DNA of 64,000 bases, taken from the NCBI GenBank assembly GCA_030425705.1, contig JAUHZU010000005.1, positions 186,001 through 250,000 on the forward strand. The letters are read 5' to 3'. The DNA is from Phycisphaerae bacterium. GTDB lineage: Bacteria > Planctomycetota > Phycisphaerae > Phycisphaerales > Phycisphaeraceae. Below, in pieces: positions 52,184 through 61,550 of the stretch; within the stretch, counting starts at the first letter, position 1, and every line of letters starts with the position of its first letter. The position numbers were made by a program, and so were the translations under genes. The notes under the pieces were generated by a model, which worked only from the letters and a program-made list of their open reading frames with translations, did not search any database and was not told the DNA's origin.

Positions 52184-54400
52184 ATGCCAACCCCCCCAAA
52201 ACACCTCCCGCGGATCGGTCGGCTGTCGGTGCTGCTGGTGGCCGCGGTCCTGCTGGTCTCCGGGTGTGCCGCGCGGAACCACCTGCGCCAGGCAGACGCC
52301 GCGGCCGCGGCCGGGGACATGCGCTCGGCGCTGTACCACTACGAGCGGGCACTCTCGCACGACGCGGACCTGGCGCAGGATACGGAGTACCTGGACCGGC
52401 TGGCCGCGGCGCAGACCCGCGTGGCCTACGAAGACGCCGCCGTGCTGCGGGCCGACGGACGGTTCGAGGCCGCCGCGCGCAAGCTGCACGAGTCGCTGAG
52501 CTACGACCCGGGCTTCGTGCCCAGCGCCGAGCTGCTGGCCGTCGTCAACCGCGAGGCCGGGCAGGAACGCTACCGCCGGGCCCTCGCCGCTGCGGACCTG
52601 GGCGCGATGGACGCCGCGGGTGAGCACCTGCGCATCGCCTTCGCGCACGACCCGGTGAACGACGCGGTGCTCGCCGCGCTCGCGTCCCTGCAGGTCGAGA
52701 CGCTGCCGGCCAACACGGCCGGGCTCGACGCCTTCCGCCGGGGCGCGTCCCAGGCCGGCGAGCTCCGCTGGTCCCAGGCGGCCGGGGCGTACCGCGAAGC
52801 GATCACCCTGAACCCCAACCTGCTGCCCGCGCGGGCGGAGCTGGCGACCGCTCAGGCCCAGCTCGCCGAGTCGCGCCAACTGGCCGACAGCGGCGCGGCC
52901 CGGGTGCGTGAGTCGCGCATCAGCGTCGCGGTCCCCCTGCTGGAACAGGCGTTGGAGGTCTGGCCCTACAACCAGCCGGCCCGCGAGCTGCTGACGCACG
53001 CCCAAAGCGCGTTGGCGCTGGCGAACAGCAGCTTCAACGACGCGGTCGGCGCGGCCGAGCAGTCCGACTGGGACGCCGCCATCGCCGCCGCCGATGCCGG
53101 GCTGGTCGTCGACAAGTCGCACCCGCAGCTGCGCGAGCTGCGTCCGCAGCTCTCGACGCGCGCCGCCAACGACTACACCCGCCGCGCCGCTGCGCACCTG
53201 GAGGTCGAGGACTACGAGGGCGCGCGGGACGACTACCTGCGGGCCCTGGACTACAAGCACCCGCACGCCCCGGCCCAGCGCGGGCTGGCGGGCGTCTACT
53301 ACGCCATGGGTGAGCGGCTCGAGCAGCAGGGCCGGCCCGGCGCTGCGCTGCTGCACTACCACCGCGGCCAGACCTACATGGCCACCGCCGAGATCTCGCA
53401 GGGCCAGACCCGCGCCTACCGCGCGGTCCGCCAACGCAACGGCATGACGCTGGGCATCGCCGTTGGCGAGACCCCCGAGGGGCTGGCCGTCTCCTCGGGC
53501 CGGCTTTCGGACGCGCTCCACCGGGCCGCCGCGCGCCACGAGCGCAGCGGCCTCGCCCTCACCCAGGACGAGCCGCGATTCGCCCTCACGACCGAGGTCA
53601 CCGGCGCGTGGATCGAAGAGAACCGCACCGGGGCCACCACCCGAACCCATAACTACACCGTCGATGAGCCCCGGCCGAACCCCCGGTATCACGCGCTGGT
53701 CGATGACATCGACGACCTGCGCATCGAGATCGACCGGCTCGAAGCCGACTACCACAGCCACGTCGGCCGGAACCACGGCCACCACCGCCACGACGGCGGC
53801 GACGTGGTCGGTGACCGTCACGGCCACGGCCGCGAGATCAGCGACCGCGAGGCACGCCACCTCAACCAGTTGCTGTCCCGCATCAACCGCAGCAAGCGTG
53901 ACATGGACCGGCTGTACGCCCAGCTCCGCCGGACGCCGCGCGAGGTCCTGGTCGCGATCCCCTACACCGCCAACTACACCATCGAGACCTACACCAAGAC
54001 CGGTGGGGTCACCGTCGACGCCCGTTTGATCGACACCCAGACCGGCGAGACCATCGAGTCGTTCACGGTCTCCGGCGAAGCGACGCACCGCGACACGACG
54101 GTCCCCAACCCCCGGCCGGAGATCGGCATTCAGAGCGACCCGCTCTCGCTCCCCGATGACGGGCAGGTCGCCCACGAGGTCGCCGCGGACGCCGCGCGCT
54201 CCGCCACCTCACGGGCCATCGAGGCCGCGGTGATGTATGAGTTGGACAAGCTGCGTGCGTCGGCCGCGGCGATGCGCGAGGCGGCCGACGAGACCGCCGC
54301 GCTCGAGGCCGAGGTCGCCGCGGGCGTGCTGGTCGAGATGGTCGACAGCGATGCCTCGTCCCGCGTGCTGGGCAACCTCGGCGAAGCCCACGTCGAGTAG
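52184..54400 (+). CDS. TPR lipoprotein with C-terminal beta domain (paralog of the 41.5 kb gene)
   Basis: 738 residues; GGAG lies before the ATG. Lipobox LLVSGC puts the lipidated Cys near residue 27. TPR-like helices run to about residue 410 (ALYHYERALSHDADLAQD; VPLLEQALEVWPYNQPAREL; YEGARDDYLRALDYKHPHAP), followed by MGERLEQQGRPGAALLHYHR, the signature it shares with the 41.5 kb protein. A His-rich stretch lies at about residues 524-550 (HVGRNHGHHRHDGG), then a beta region (VTVDARLIDTQTGETIESF) and helices. The His-rich loop could bind metal. Role unknown. Confidence 0.85.
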   Translation: MPTPPKHLPRIGRLSVLLVAAVLLVSGCAARNHLRQADAAAAAGDMRSALYHYERALSHDADLAQDTEYLDRLAAAQTRVAYEDAAVLRADGRFEAAARKLHESLSYDPGFVPSAELLAVVNREAGQERYRRALAAADLGAMDAAGEHLRIAFAHDPVNDAVLAALASLQVETLPANTAGLDAFRRGASQAGELRWSQAAGAYREAITLNPNLLPARAELATAQAQLAESRQLADSGAARVRESRISVAVPLLEQALEVWPYNQPARELLTHAQSALALANSSFNDAVGAAEQSDWDAAIAAADAGLVVDKSHPQLRELRPQLSTRAANDYTRRAAAHLEVEDYEGARDDYLRALDYKHPHAPAQRGLAGVYYAMGERLEQQGRPGAALLHYHRGQTYMATAEISQGQTRAYRAVRQRNGMTLGIAVGETPEGLAVSSGRLSDALHRAAARHERSGLALTQDEPRFALTTEVTGAWIEENRTGATTRTHNYTVDEPRPNPRYHALVDDIDDLRIEIDRLEADYHSHVGRNHGHHRHDGGDVVGDRHGHGREISDREARHLNQLLSRINRSKRDMDRLYAQLRRTPREVLVAIPYTANYTIETYTKTGGVTVDARLIDTQTGETIESFTVSGEATHRDTTVPNPRPEIGIQSDPLSLPDDGQVAHEVAADAARSATSRAIEAAVMYELDKLRASAAAMREAADETAALEAEVAAGVLVEMVDSDASSRVLGNLGEAHVE

Positions 54401-54429
54401 CCCGAGGACAGAGCGGTTGACTGGCTGGC

Positions 54430-55881
54430 TCAGACCGTTTCGGGCACCTCAAACCCCTCGCGGTACGTCCGCCGGACCAGCGCGTTCGCCGCGTTCGCCA
54501 GCGGGCCGGTGTACCGCATCGCCTCGGAATCGAACGGCACCTTGAGCCCCATCGTCCACTGCGACTCAGTCAGGTCGACGCCGCGGTCGGCCAGGTACGC
54601 GCCGTACCGCTCGCGGGCCTCGGCGTGGGTCCAGTGGTCTTCCATCAGGTCCGCGAGCAGGTCCGGCGACAGGGTCGCACCCAGCCGGTAGGCGTTGTTG
54701 CACAGGTGCGCCATCCCCGCCGACACCACCGCGCCGGCGACCTCGCTGGTGAGGATCGACGCGTCGCGCGCTCGTACCGCGTCGAGGAAATTGGCGACGT
54801 GCCGGTCGCCGCTGCCGCCGCGGTAGCGCTTGATGACGTTGCCGTCCGGGTCGACGACCACGCCCCCGCCCCGCCCGCCGCGGAACTCGCCCTCTTCGCA
54901 GGTGATCATCACCCCGACGGTGACGCCGTCCTTGCTGTAGGCGACGCTGCGGTCGGGGTTGTCCGGGTGGGGGTACGGGATGTCGCAGGTCTCGTGCATG
55001 CAGGGCACCCCGCCGTAGTCAAACATCGCGACCTGCACGTTGGGCGTGTCCCCCGCGTCGTTCCACTTGAACCGCCCGCCGTAGCACTGGACGTTGGTCG
55101 GGTAGGTCATCGGGTCACCGACCGCCCAGCGGAGCAGGTCCAGCTCGTGCGGCCCCTGGTTGCCGATGTCGCTGTTGCCGGTGTTCCACATCCAGTGCCA
55201 GTCGTAGTGCAGGTGGTTGCGGAAGATCGGTTCGTCCGCGGCCGGCCCCAGCCACATGTCGTAGTTCACGTGGTCCGGCGGCGTGAGGGGGGTGTCGCGC
55301 CTGCCGATCGACGAGCGGGTCTTGCAGCACATCGCGCGCATACGCTGGACGCTGCCGTAGACCCCGTTGTGCAGGTCGGTGAAGAACTCGATGCACGCGG
55401 TGTCCGAACGGTTCTGCATGCCCGACTGCACGACCCGGTTGTACTTCCGCGCCGCCGCGGTCATCTGCACGCCCTCCCACAGGTTGTGCGACACCGGCTT
55501 CTCGATGTAGACGTCCTTGCCCGCCTGGCAGGCCCAGATGGTGAGCAGCGCGTGCCAGTGGTTCGGGGTCGCGGACACGACGATGTCCACGTCGTCGCGG
55601 TCCAGCACCTCGCGCAGGTCCGTCGTCGCGAACACCCCGTCGCGCTTGCCCGCCTCGTTCGCCAGCACCCGCTCGTCCACATCGCACAGCGCCGCGATCC
55701 GCACGCCCGCGGCGTTCTCAAACTGCCCCAGCAGGTGCCGGCCCCGGCTGTTGAAGCCGATCAACGCAACGCGCAGCTCCTCGTTCGCCCCCAACACCCG
55801 CGCGTAGGTCGGCAGCAGCGACGCGGCCGCGGCGCTCGCGGCGGTGGACTGGATGAATCGGCGGCGGGTAATGCGTTGCAT
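54430..55881 (-). CDS. Tat-exported Gfo/Idh/MocA-family oxidoreductase
   Basis: 483 residues. Twin-arginine signal at the N-terminus (TRRRFIQSTAASAAAASLL). The Rossmann fold begins LRVALIGFNSRGRHLLGQF; DVDERVLANEAG follows the second strand, and EKPVSHNLWEG holds the conserved EKP lysine. The C-terminal beta-sheet domain continues through DWHWMWNTGNSDIGNQGPHE (His/Asn near the substrate pocket). Such planctomycete enzymes are thought to act on sugars or cyclitols in the periplasm with pre-bound NAD(P). The PmoA-like gene lies 55 bases upstream on the same strand, a common pairing. Confidence 0.93.
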   Translation of the reverse strand: MQRITRRRFIQSTAASAAAASLLPTYARVLGANEELRVALIGFNSRGRHLLGQFENAAGVRIAALCDVDERVLANEAGKRDGVFATTDLREVLDRDDVDIVVSATPNHWHALLTIWACQAGKDVYIEKPVSHNLWEGVQMTAAARKYNRVVQSGMQNRSDTACIEFFTDLHNGVYGSVQRMRAMCCKTRSSIGRRDTPLTPPDHVNYDMWLGPAADEPIFRNHLHYDWHWMWNTGNSDIGNQGPHELDLLRWAVGDPMTYPTNVQCYGGRFKWNDAGDTPNVQVAMFDYGGVPCMHETCDIPYPHPDNPDRSVAYSKDGVTVGVMITCEEGEFRGGRGGGVVVDPDGNVIKRYRGGSGDRHVANFLDAVRARDASILTSEVAGAVVSAGMAHLCNNAYRLGATLSPDLLADLMEDHWTHAEARERYGAYLADRGVDLTESQWTMGLKVPFDSEAMRYTGPLANAANALVRRTYREGFEVPETV

Positions 55882-55936
55882 GGCGGGCTCCTTGGCACGG
55901 GATAGATCGTTCTGTTAGCCATCAAACGGCCTCGAC

Positions 55937-56971
55937 TCAGTCGGCTTCCTCGGTGTCGTCACCGGTTGTTTCTTCGACCCACGCGGCGTACTTCCCGGCG
56001 ATGTCTGCCTCCTCGGCGTCGCCGGCGAAGAAGACGAAGCGGTACCGCAGCGTCAGCGTCTCGCCCCATTCGAGTGTGTAGTCGCCGGTGCCGGGCTCGG
56101 CCCCCTCGAAGTCGTGGATGCCGAAAGGGTTGGCGGCGATGAGTCCGTAGTCCCGGGCGTGCCACCATGTCGGGTGTCGGAGGTTGTCGGGGTGGTCGAA
56201 GATCGCGACGCCGCAGGTCTCCCCGTCGATCATCCCCCAGTACGCGACCCACTCGGCCCGCTTGCCCCACAACTCGCGGTCGGTGTCGCCCGCGGAGTTG
56301 ACGGCGTGCCCCGTGGCGTGATCGCCGACCAGCCGAAGCGCCGGGTGCGTGCGGATGGCCATCGTGCCTTCCTTGGTGTCCTGGAACACCGCCCGCTCGA
56401 CATCTTCGCCGGGCGTGATCGCAACATAAACATCGATCACACGGCTGTCGTCTTCGAGGACTCCAAACCAATATGCGGAATGAGCAGCAAGAACCATATC
56501 CCCATTAGGAGCGATCCAATCCGTGTCAACAACAACACCTAGGTAACCATCGTCCTGTCCGATGCCTACCCCCCCCCGGCTCACGATCCGCCCCTTACCC
56601 TCCCCCTGCGTCCAGAAATCAATCCCGTTCACAAAGTGCGCGAACCACAGCGACCGGTGGTGCGGGTGGTCGTGCGCTTCGCCCTCGACATCGTCACGCA
56701 TCGGGAAGTGCCGGGTCATCATCGCGCCGGTCGGGCCGTAGATCGGGTAGATGATCGGCCGTGGGATCTCGCCCACCGGCGACTGGTCCCCCACCACCAG
56801 ATCGCAGAACTGCTCGCCGTCAATCAGAATACGGACACGGTCATCCCGCTCTGCCGACGTGATCGCCTGTGCCCCGGCAGGTAAAGAGAATCCCAAGAGC
56901 ACGACCGCAGCCATCACGGCAAAGCACATGCGGGTGTTCCCGAGCCAGCCCCGCATGTTGTGCTGCTGCAT
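55937..56971 (-). CDS. PmoA/DUF6807-family secreted protein
   Basis: 344 residues from the ATG at 56971, seven bases after GAGG; a GTG at 56977 is less well placed. Signal peptide at about 1-35 (FAVMAAVVLLGFSLPAGAQA). Conserved family blocks: RPIIYPIYGPTGAMMTRHFP, EAHDHPHHRSLWFAHFVNGI (His pair), VFQDTKEGTMAIRTHPALRL, AYWGMIDGETCGVAIFDHPD and WHARDYGLIAANPFG. The family is found near sugar-degradation genes in planctomycetes, but the activity is unproven. It precedes the Gfo/Idh/MocA gene, suggesting a shared task in carbohydrate breakdown. Confidence 0.88.
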   Translation of the reverse strand: MQQHNMRGWLGNTRMCFAVMAAVVLLGFSLPAGAQAITSAERDDRVRILIDGEQFCDLVVGDQSPVGEIPRPIIYPIYGPTGAMMTRHFPMRDDVEGEAHDHPHHRSLWFAHFVNGIDFWTQGEGKGRIVSRGGVGIGQDDGYLGVVVDTDWIAPNGDMVLAAHSAYWFGVLEDDSRVIDVYVAITPGEDVERAVFQDTKEGTMAIRTHPALRLVGDHATGHAVNSAGDTDRELWGKRAEWVAYWGMIDGETCGVAIFDHPDNLRHPTWWHARDYGLIAANPFGIHDFEGAEPGTGDYTLEWGETLTLRYRFVFFAGDAEEADIAGKYAAWVEETTGDDTEEAD

Positions 56972-57205
56972 CTTCACGCCTCGTCCTTTCCAGATTCGTC
57001 CACCGGGAGAACCCCCTCCCCGCCCTGATCGCCACCCCGTTATACCTCACCGACCCCACACCGCCCACCCCCATTACGACTCACCGCCTTATCCTGCCCT
57101 CAGCGTCGGCCCGCCTACCACAAACGGGTTGACGGCCACGCCCGTAACACCGACCCTAGACCATAGGCCCTAGATCCGAAACCCCAGACCCCAGGCCCGC
57201 CCGCC

Positions 57206-57850
57206 ATGTCCATCTCCGACCTCCGCCAGCCCTACGACAACGCCCCCCGCCTGGACGTGCGCGACCTGGAGCCCGACCCGGTCGAGCAGTTCCACAAGTG
57301 GTTCAAGGACGCGGTGCAGGCCGACATCAAGGAGCCCAACGCGATGACGCTCGCCACCGTCGACGCCGGGGGCCGGCCCGACGCGCGGATCGTGCTGCTC
57401 AAGGATGTCGACGAGCGCGGGTTCACCTTCTACACCAACTACGGCAGCGCGAAGGCCGGGCAGATGGCCGAGCACCCCCAGGTCGCGCTGGTGTTTTACT
57501 GGGACGTGCTGTTCCGGCAGGTGCGCATCCGCGGGACGGTCGAGAAGGTCGGCCGGGACGAGTCGCAGGCCTACTGGTCCACCCGCCCGCGCGGCAGCCA
57601 GCTCGGCGCGATCGCGTCCAACCAGTCCCACGAGCTGACCGACCGGACCGAGCTCGAAGAAGCCTACGGCAAGGCGGCCGAACGCTACGCCCAGACGCAG
57701 GTGATCCCCCTGTTCGACGGCTGGGGCGGCTACCGCGTCGTGCACGAAAGCATCGAGTTCTGGCAGGGCCAGCCGTCCCGCCTGCACGACCGGCTGGTCT
57801 ACACCCCACGCGACGACGGCGGGTGGAAGGTGAAACGTTTGGCGCCGTAA
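57206..57850 (+). CDS. pdxH: Pyridoxamine 5'-phosphate oxidase
   Basis: 214 residues, standard length. NAMTLATVDAGGRPDARIVL, DERGFTFYTNYGSAKAGQM (FMN and phosphate binding), VFYWDVLFRQVRIRGTVEKV, YWSTRPRGSQLGAIASNQS and the C-terminal ESIEFWQGQPSRLHDRLVYT with KRLAP are all standard. FMN-dependent oxidation of pyridoxine/pyridoxamine phosphate to PLP in the cytosol. The stop is only 3 bases from the stop of the small DUF2256 gene on the other strand. Confidence 0.96.
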   Translation: MSISDLRQPYDNAPRLDVRDLEPDPVEQFHKWFKDAVQADIKEPNAMTLATVDAGGRPDARIVLLKDVDERGFTFYTNYGSAKAGQMAEHPQVALVFYWDVLFRQVRIRGTVEKVGRDESQAYWSTRPRGSQLGAIASNQSHELTDRTELEEAYGKAAERYAQTQVIPLFDGWGGYRVVHESIEFWQGQPSRLHDRLVYTPRDDGGWKVKRLAP

Positions 57851-57853
57851 TGC

Positions 57854-58027
57854 TCAGCGGTGGCCGTCGTCGAGCGGTTGTGGATCGCAAGAGCCACGCT
57901 TCGCGCACGCCTTTGAGCAGTACTTCACCCGCGCCCAGTCGCGCTGCCACTTCTTGCGCCAGGTGAACAAGCGTCTGCAGACCGGGCAGCGTTTGGTCGG
58001 CAGGTTCTGCTGGGCCTTATTGGGCAT
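57854..58027 (-). CDS. DUF2256 family small zinc-finger-like protein
   Basis: 57 residues: [20 protein letters not shown], then [20 protein letters not shown] and a short tail. The CPVC and CSKAC pairs with FTWRKKW between them are the DUF2256 signature; four cysteines could hold one zinc. The start overlaps the end of the SDR gene by 11 bases, so it is translationally coupled to it. DUF2256 genes often sit beside photolyase/cryptochrome genes, as here. Role unknown. Confidence 0.9.
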   Translation of the reverse strand: MPNKAQQNLPTKRCPVCRRLFTWRKKWQRDWARVKYCSKACAKRGSCDPQPLDDGHR

Positions 58028-59456
58028 CGGCCTGCTCCAGAGCGCTGCCGCGCTGCGCGATCTTCTTGGCCATGCGCGTGAACATCAGCAGGTGCATCGG
58101 GTACAGCGCCCACCAGTACAGCAGCCCCGGCAGGCCGCGTGGGCGGAACGCGGCGGTCTGCTCGAGATACGTCGCGTCGCCATCGCTCACGGCCTCCCAC
58201 TGCAGCCAGGCCTGCCCCGGCAGCTTCATCTCAGCGTGCAGGCGCAGCGATCGGCCGGGACAAACGTCCTCGACCCGCCAGAAGTCCATCGCCTCACCGA
58301 CCAGCAGCTCGTCGGGATGGCGTCGGCCGCGCCGGAGCCCCGGCCCGCCGATGAGCTGGTCCATCAGCCCGCGCAGCTTCCACGCCCAGTCGAACGTCAG
58401 GTAGCCCCGCCGACCGCCCAGCGACGTGAACGCCCGGTACAGCGCCGAAGGCGAGCAGTCCGCGCGGACCCGGCGGAACTCACGCACCGTCCCGCCGCGG
58501 TCTTCCAGGCGGAACACCTCCCCGGTGCCCAGGGCCCCGGACCAGCGGGTCTCTACCTCGCCCCGGCCGGTCTTGTCCAGCGCGAGCCGCACCGCGCGGG
58601 CGTAGTCGATCGGCTCGATGTCGGGGAATGCTGCGCGGGCTTGGGCCGTGTCCGCGACCAGCGGTCGCACCACCCCCTCGACCAGCGGCACGGCCAGCTT
58701 GTTGCTGATCGGCGTCACGAACCCGACCCACCGCGCCGCGAGCTTGGGCGCGAGCACCGGCACGGGCAAGATCAAGCGCTTCAGTTCGCGTGCCTCGGCG
58801 TAGCGCAGCATCATCTGCTTGAACGTCAGCCGGTCCGCGCCGACGTCCAGGACGCCCACCGGCTCCCGATCCGCCGCGGCGAGGAGGTACGCGAGGATGT
58901 CGCGCACCGCGATCGGCTGGACCGTGTTGCGGATCCACTTGGGGGCGACCATTGCCGGCAGACGCTCGGTGAGGTAGCGCACCATCTCGAACGACGCCGA
59001 CCCCGAGCCGATCACCGGCCCGGCGCGGAACTCGGTCACCGGCCCGTGCTCGGCCAGGACCCGGCCGACCTCCGCCCGGCTGGCGAGGTGGGGCGAGGCG
59101 TCGCCCTGCTCCGGCATCAGCCCGCCCAGGTAGATCGTATGGCCCACGCCCGCCGCCGACGCCGCCCGGCCGAAGTGCCCCGCCGCGCGGCGGTCGCGCT
59201 CCGCGAAGTCGCCCTTCGACCCCATCGCGTGCACCAGGTAGTACGCGACATCGATTCCGGACACCGCCGGGCCCAGCGTCGCCGGGGACAGCAGGTCGCC
59301 CTCGACCACCTCGACCCCGTCGGCCCAGTCCCGGCCCATCGCCCGCTCCCGGTCGCGCACCAGCACGCGCACACGGTACCCCCGCTCCAGCAGGCGCGGC
59401 ACCAGCCGGCCGCCCACATACCCCGTCGCGCCCGTCACCAGGACCCGCTTGCTCAT
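58017..59456 (-). CDS. SDR-family NAD(P)-binding protein with DUF2867-type C-terminus
   Basis: 479 residues. Extended-SDR Rossmann start [20 protein letters not shown] (GxxGxxG), [16 protein letters not shown], and [20 protein letters not shown] (YxxxK replaced by a related pattern, so classic dehydrogenase activity is uncertain). The C-terminal half (about 330-479; [57 protein letters not shown]) corresponds to the DUF2867 ligand-binding part. Its ATG overlaps the photolyase stop (ATGA), and the DUF2256 gene overlaps its own stop, giving a tight three-gene operon. Confidence 0.88.
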   Translation of the reverse strand: MSKRVLVTGATGYVGGRLVPRLLERGYRVRVLVRDRERAMGRDWADGVEVVEGDLLSPATLGPAVSGIDVAYYLVHAMGSKGDFAERDRRAAGHFGRAASAAGVGHTIYLGGLMPEQGDASPHLASRAEVGRVLAEHGPVTEFRAGPVIGSGSASFEMVRYLTERLPAMVAPKWIRNTVQPIAVRDILAYLLAAADREPVGVLDVGADRLTFKQMMLRYAEARELKRLILPVPVLAPKLAARWVGFVTPISNKLAVPLVEGVVRPLVADTAQARAAFPDIEPIDYARAVRLALDKTGRGEVETRWSGALGTGEVFRLEDRGGTVREFRRVRADCSPSALYRAFTSLGGRRGYLTFDWAWKLRGLMDQLIGGPGLRRGRRHPDELLVGEAMDFWRVEDVCPGRSLRLHAEMKLPGQAWLQWEAVSDGDATYLEQTAAFRPRGLPGLLYWWALYPMHLLMFTRMAKKIAQRGSALEQADAQ

Positions 59457-60988
59457 GGGGCCTCCGTCACGTCTGCGATGAACGACTCGGCCAGCCGGAA
59501 GATCCGGTCCCGCCGCTCGGGCTTGAGCTTGTCCAGCGAGCGGGGCATGACCGCCATGCGCGGGTTGCCCTCGAAGAAGCCGCGGTGCTTATCGATGAAC
59601 CGCCAGTACAGGCCGTCGGCCACGTCGCACCAGTCGCCCCTGCCGTAGTCGCCCATCTTGCGGAGGTAGTTGCTGCCGCAGATATACGGCTTGGTCGAGA
59701 AGACGCCGCCGTCGGACCGCAGCCCCATGCCGTAGACGTTCGGCCCCATGACCCAGTCGGACGCGTCGATGAACATGGCCATGAACCAGTCGTGGGCTGC
59801 GCGGGGCTCGACCTCGCAGAGGTTCATGAAATTGCATAGGACCATCAGCCGTTCGATGTGGTGGGTCCAGCCCAGGCGGAGGGCCTTGCGGATCGCGTCG
59901 TCCAGCGGCGGCAGGCCCGTGTCGCCGGTCCACCACTTCGTCGTGAGCTTGCGGTGGTGGTTGAAGCTGTTGGCCTGCTCCTGCTTCTCGGAGAAGTGCT
60001 GGTAGATGCCACGCACGAACTCGCGCCAACCGATGATTTGACGGACGAAGCCCTCGACGCTGTTGATCGGGGTGCCGTGCTGCTCGGCGTGCTCGAGGGC
60101 GCGATCAATCACCTCCTTGGGCATGATCAGCCCGACGTTGAGCGCGGGGGTGAGCACACTGTGGAACAGCACGTCCCCGCGGGCGCTGAGCGCATCCTCG
60201 TAGTCGCCGAACCGCTCGAAGCGTTCGTCGAGGAACCGGCGGAGCCAGGCGAGCGACTGGCCGCGGGTCGTGGGGAACCAGACTTCGCGCAGGTGCTCGA
60301 TCGTGCCGGGGTGGTCGGGGAAGCGTTCGTTGACCAGCGCGACCACGTCGCGCAGGTGGTCGGTCGTGCACGGCTCGGGGAGGTCGGGCAGCTCCACGCG
60401 GTCGGGCAGCTTCTTGCGGTTGTCGGCGTCGTAGCTCCACTGCCCGCCGACAGGCCCGCCATCATCGGTGAGCAGGATGCCCAGCCGGCGGCGCTGCTGC
60501 TCGTAGAACCGGGCCATAAACGGCTTGCCGTTAGACGCATCAAGGTAGTCTGTGAAGACCTGCCGCGGTGTCAGGAACATGGGGCTGGGCAGGATGTCGC
60601 GCCCGAGCCCGTGCCTGCCCGCGAAGGTCGCCAGCCGGTGCTCGAAGAACTTGTCCTCGATCTCGTAGTGGGCCAGCGTCTCGACGCCGGGGTGTGCGTC
60701 GAGGTAGTCGGCCAGCTTCTGCTCGTAGCTCGGGGCATCGGGGCCGTCGGGCTGGTCGTCCAGCCGGTCGTAGTGCACGGTGAACCCCGCGTCGCGGAGG
60801 GTGTCGGCGTGGCTGCGCATCGCGGCGAGGAATAGCACCAGCTTGAGCTTGTGGTGCCGGGCGTAGGTACACAGCCCATGGTCCTCGGCCATGAAGACCC
60901 GGCCGACCCCGGCGTCGCGCAGCAGGGCGGGCGGGAACAACTGGTTCCCCAGGATCAGCAGCAGGCGGGTGTCGTCATCGGTCGGCAT
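59453..60988 (-). CDS. Cryptochrome/photolyase family protein (DPRP/FeS-BCP-like)
   Basis: 511 residues, the length of the bacterial (6-4) photolyase/cryptochrome group. LLLILGNQLFPPALL and MAEDHGLCTYARHHKLKLVL start the alpha/beta domain. The FAD-binding half has HSVLTPALNVGLIMPKEV, GFVRQIIGWREFVRGIY and AMFIDASDWVMGPNVYGMG. The segment that in FeS-BCP proteins reads about DYCxxC here reads DYGRGDWCD and is shorter, so two of the usual [4Fe-4S] ligands are absent; other Cys (LCNFMNLCEV, YICGSN) are present. Probably light-dependent repair or light sensing. First gene of the operon with SDR and DUF2256. Confidence 0.92.
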   Translation of the reverse strand: MPTDDDTRLLLILGNQLFPPALLRDAGVGRVFMAEDHGLCTYARHHKLKLVLFLAAMRSHADTLRDAGFTVHYDRLDDQPDGPDAPSYEQKLADYLDAHPGVETLAHYEIEDKFFEHRLATFAGRHGLGRDILPSPMFLTPRQVFTDYLDASNGKPFMARFYEQQRRRLGILLTDDGGPVGGQWSYDADNRKKLPDRVELPDLPEPCTTDHLRDVVALVNERFPDHPGTIEHLREVWFPTTRGQSLAWLRRFLDERFERFGDYEDALSARGDVLFHSVLTPALNVGLIMPKEVIDRALEHAEQHGTPINSVEGFVRQIIGWREFVRGIYQHFSEKQEQANSFNHHRKLTTKWWTGDTGLPPLDDAIRKALRLGWTHHIERLMVLCNFMNLCEVEPRAAHDWFMAMFIDASDWVMGPNVYGMGLRSDGGVFSTKPYICGSNYLRKMGDYGRGDWCDVADGLYWRFIDKHRGFFEGNPRMAVMPRSLDKLKPERRDRIFRLAESFIADVTEAP

Positions 60989-61044
60989 GGTGCGGCGGCC
61001 GGTTCAGCACGGGTTACGATGGGTGGAGGAACAGTGCGCAGGGA

Positions 61045-61073
61045 TCGACGCAAGGCACGAAGGCGTCTACAAT
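61045..61073 (+). promoter_or_regulatory. Candidate sigma-70-type promoter of panD
   Basis: TCGACG (61045-61050) and TACAAT (61068-61073) with a 17-base spacer, 84 bases before the panD start. The -10 matches well and the -35 partly. Confidence 0.4.
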
Positions 61074-61157
61074 AGGGTGTTCGGCCGCGCCCGCGCCACG
61101 GATTCACCGCCCCGGGATCGCCGGCCAGACCCGCCGCGTCCTCACCGGAAGACCGCC

Positions 61158-61550
61158 ATGCTCCGCAAGATGATGCTCAGCAAGCTGCACCGCGCCACCG
61201 TGACCCGCTGTGACGTGGACTACGTCGGGTCGGTGACGATCGACGCGGACCTGCTCGCCGCCGCGGGCATGCGGCCCAACGAGGCCGTCTGGGTCCTGGA
61301 CATCGACAACGCCCAGCGCTTCGAGACCTACATCATCCGCGGCGAGCCCGGCAGCGGCTGCATCGAGATCAACGGCGCCGCCGCCCACCTCACCGAGGTC
61401 GGGCACAAGGTCATCATCCTGACCTACGGCCTGCTGACCGACGCCGAGTGCGAGGGCCACGAGGCCAACGTCGTCCTCTGCGACGAGCGCAACGGTATCG
61501 ACCAGGTGCTGAAGTACCACAGCGACGTGGACCAGCCGGCGGTGCTTTAG
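61158..61550 (+). CDS. panD: Aspartate 1-decarboxylase
   Basis: 130 residues. MLRKMMLSKLHRATVTRCDV is the normal N-terminus. YVGSVTID contains the Gly-Ser bond where the proenzyme cuts itself to make the pyruvoyl group; then NEAVWVLDIDNAQRFETYII, GEPGSGCIEINGAAAHL and KVIILTYGLL. It makes beta-alanine for pantothenate and CoA. The frame extends upstream to 60891 without support. Its stop overlaps the end of a broken kinase-like gene on the other strand by 4 bases. Confidence 0.96.
   Translation: MLRKMMLSKLHRATVTRCDVDYVGSVTIDADLLAAAGMRPNEAVWVLDIDNAQRFETYIIRGEPGSGCIEINGAAAHLTEVGHKVIILTYGLLTDAECEGHEANVVLCDERNGIDQVLKYHSDVDQPAVL

Noticed and set aside
57121-57205. Promoter upstream of pdxH (TTGACG at 57129)
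   Set aside because: No acceptable -10 hexamer at 16-18 bases; only short CCTAGA-like repeats are seen.
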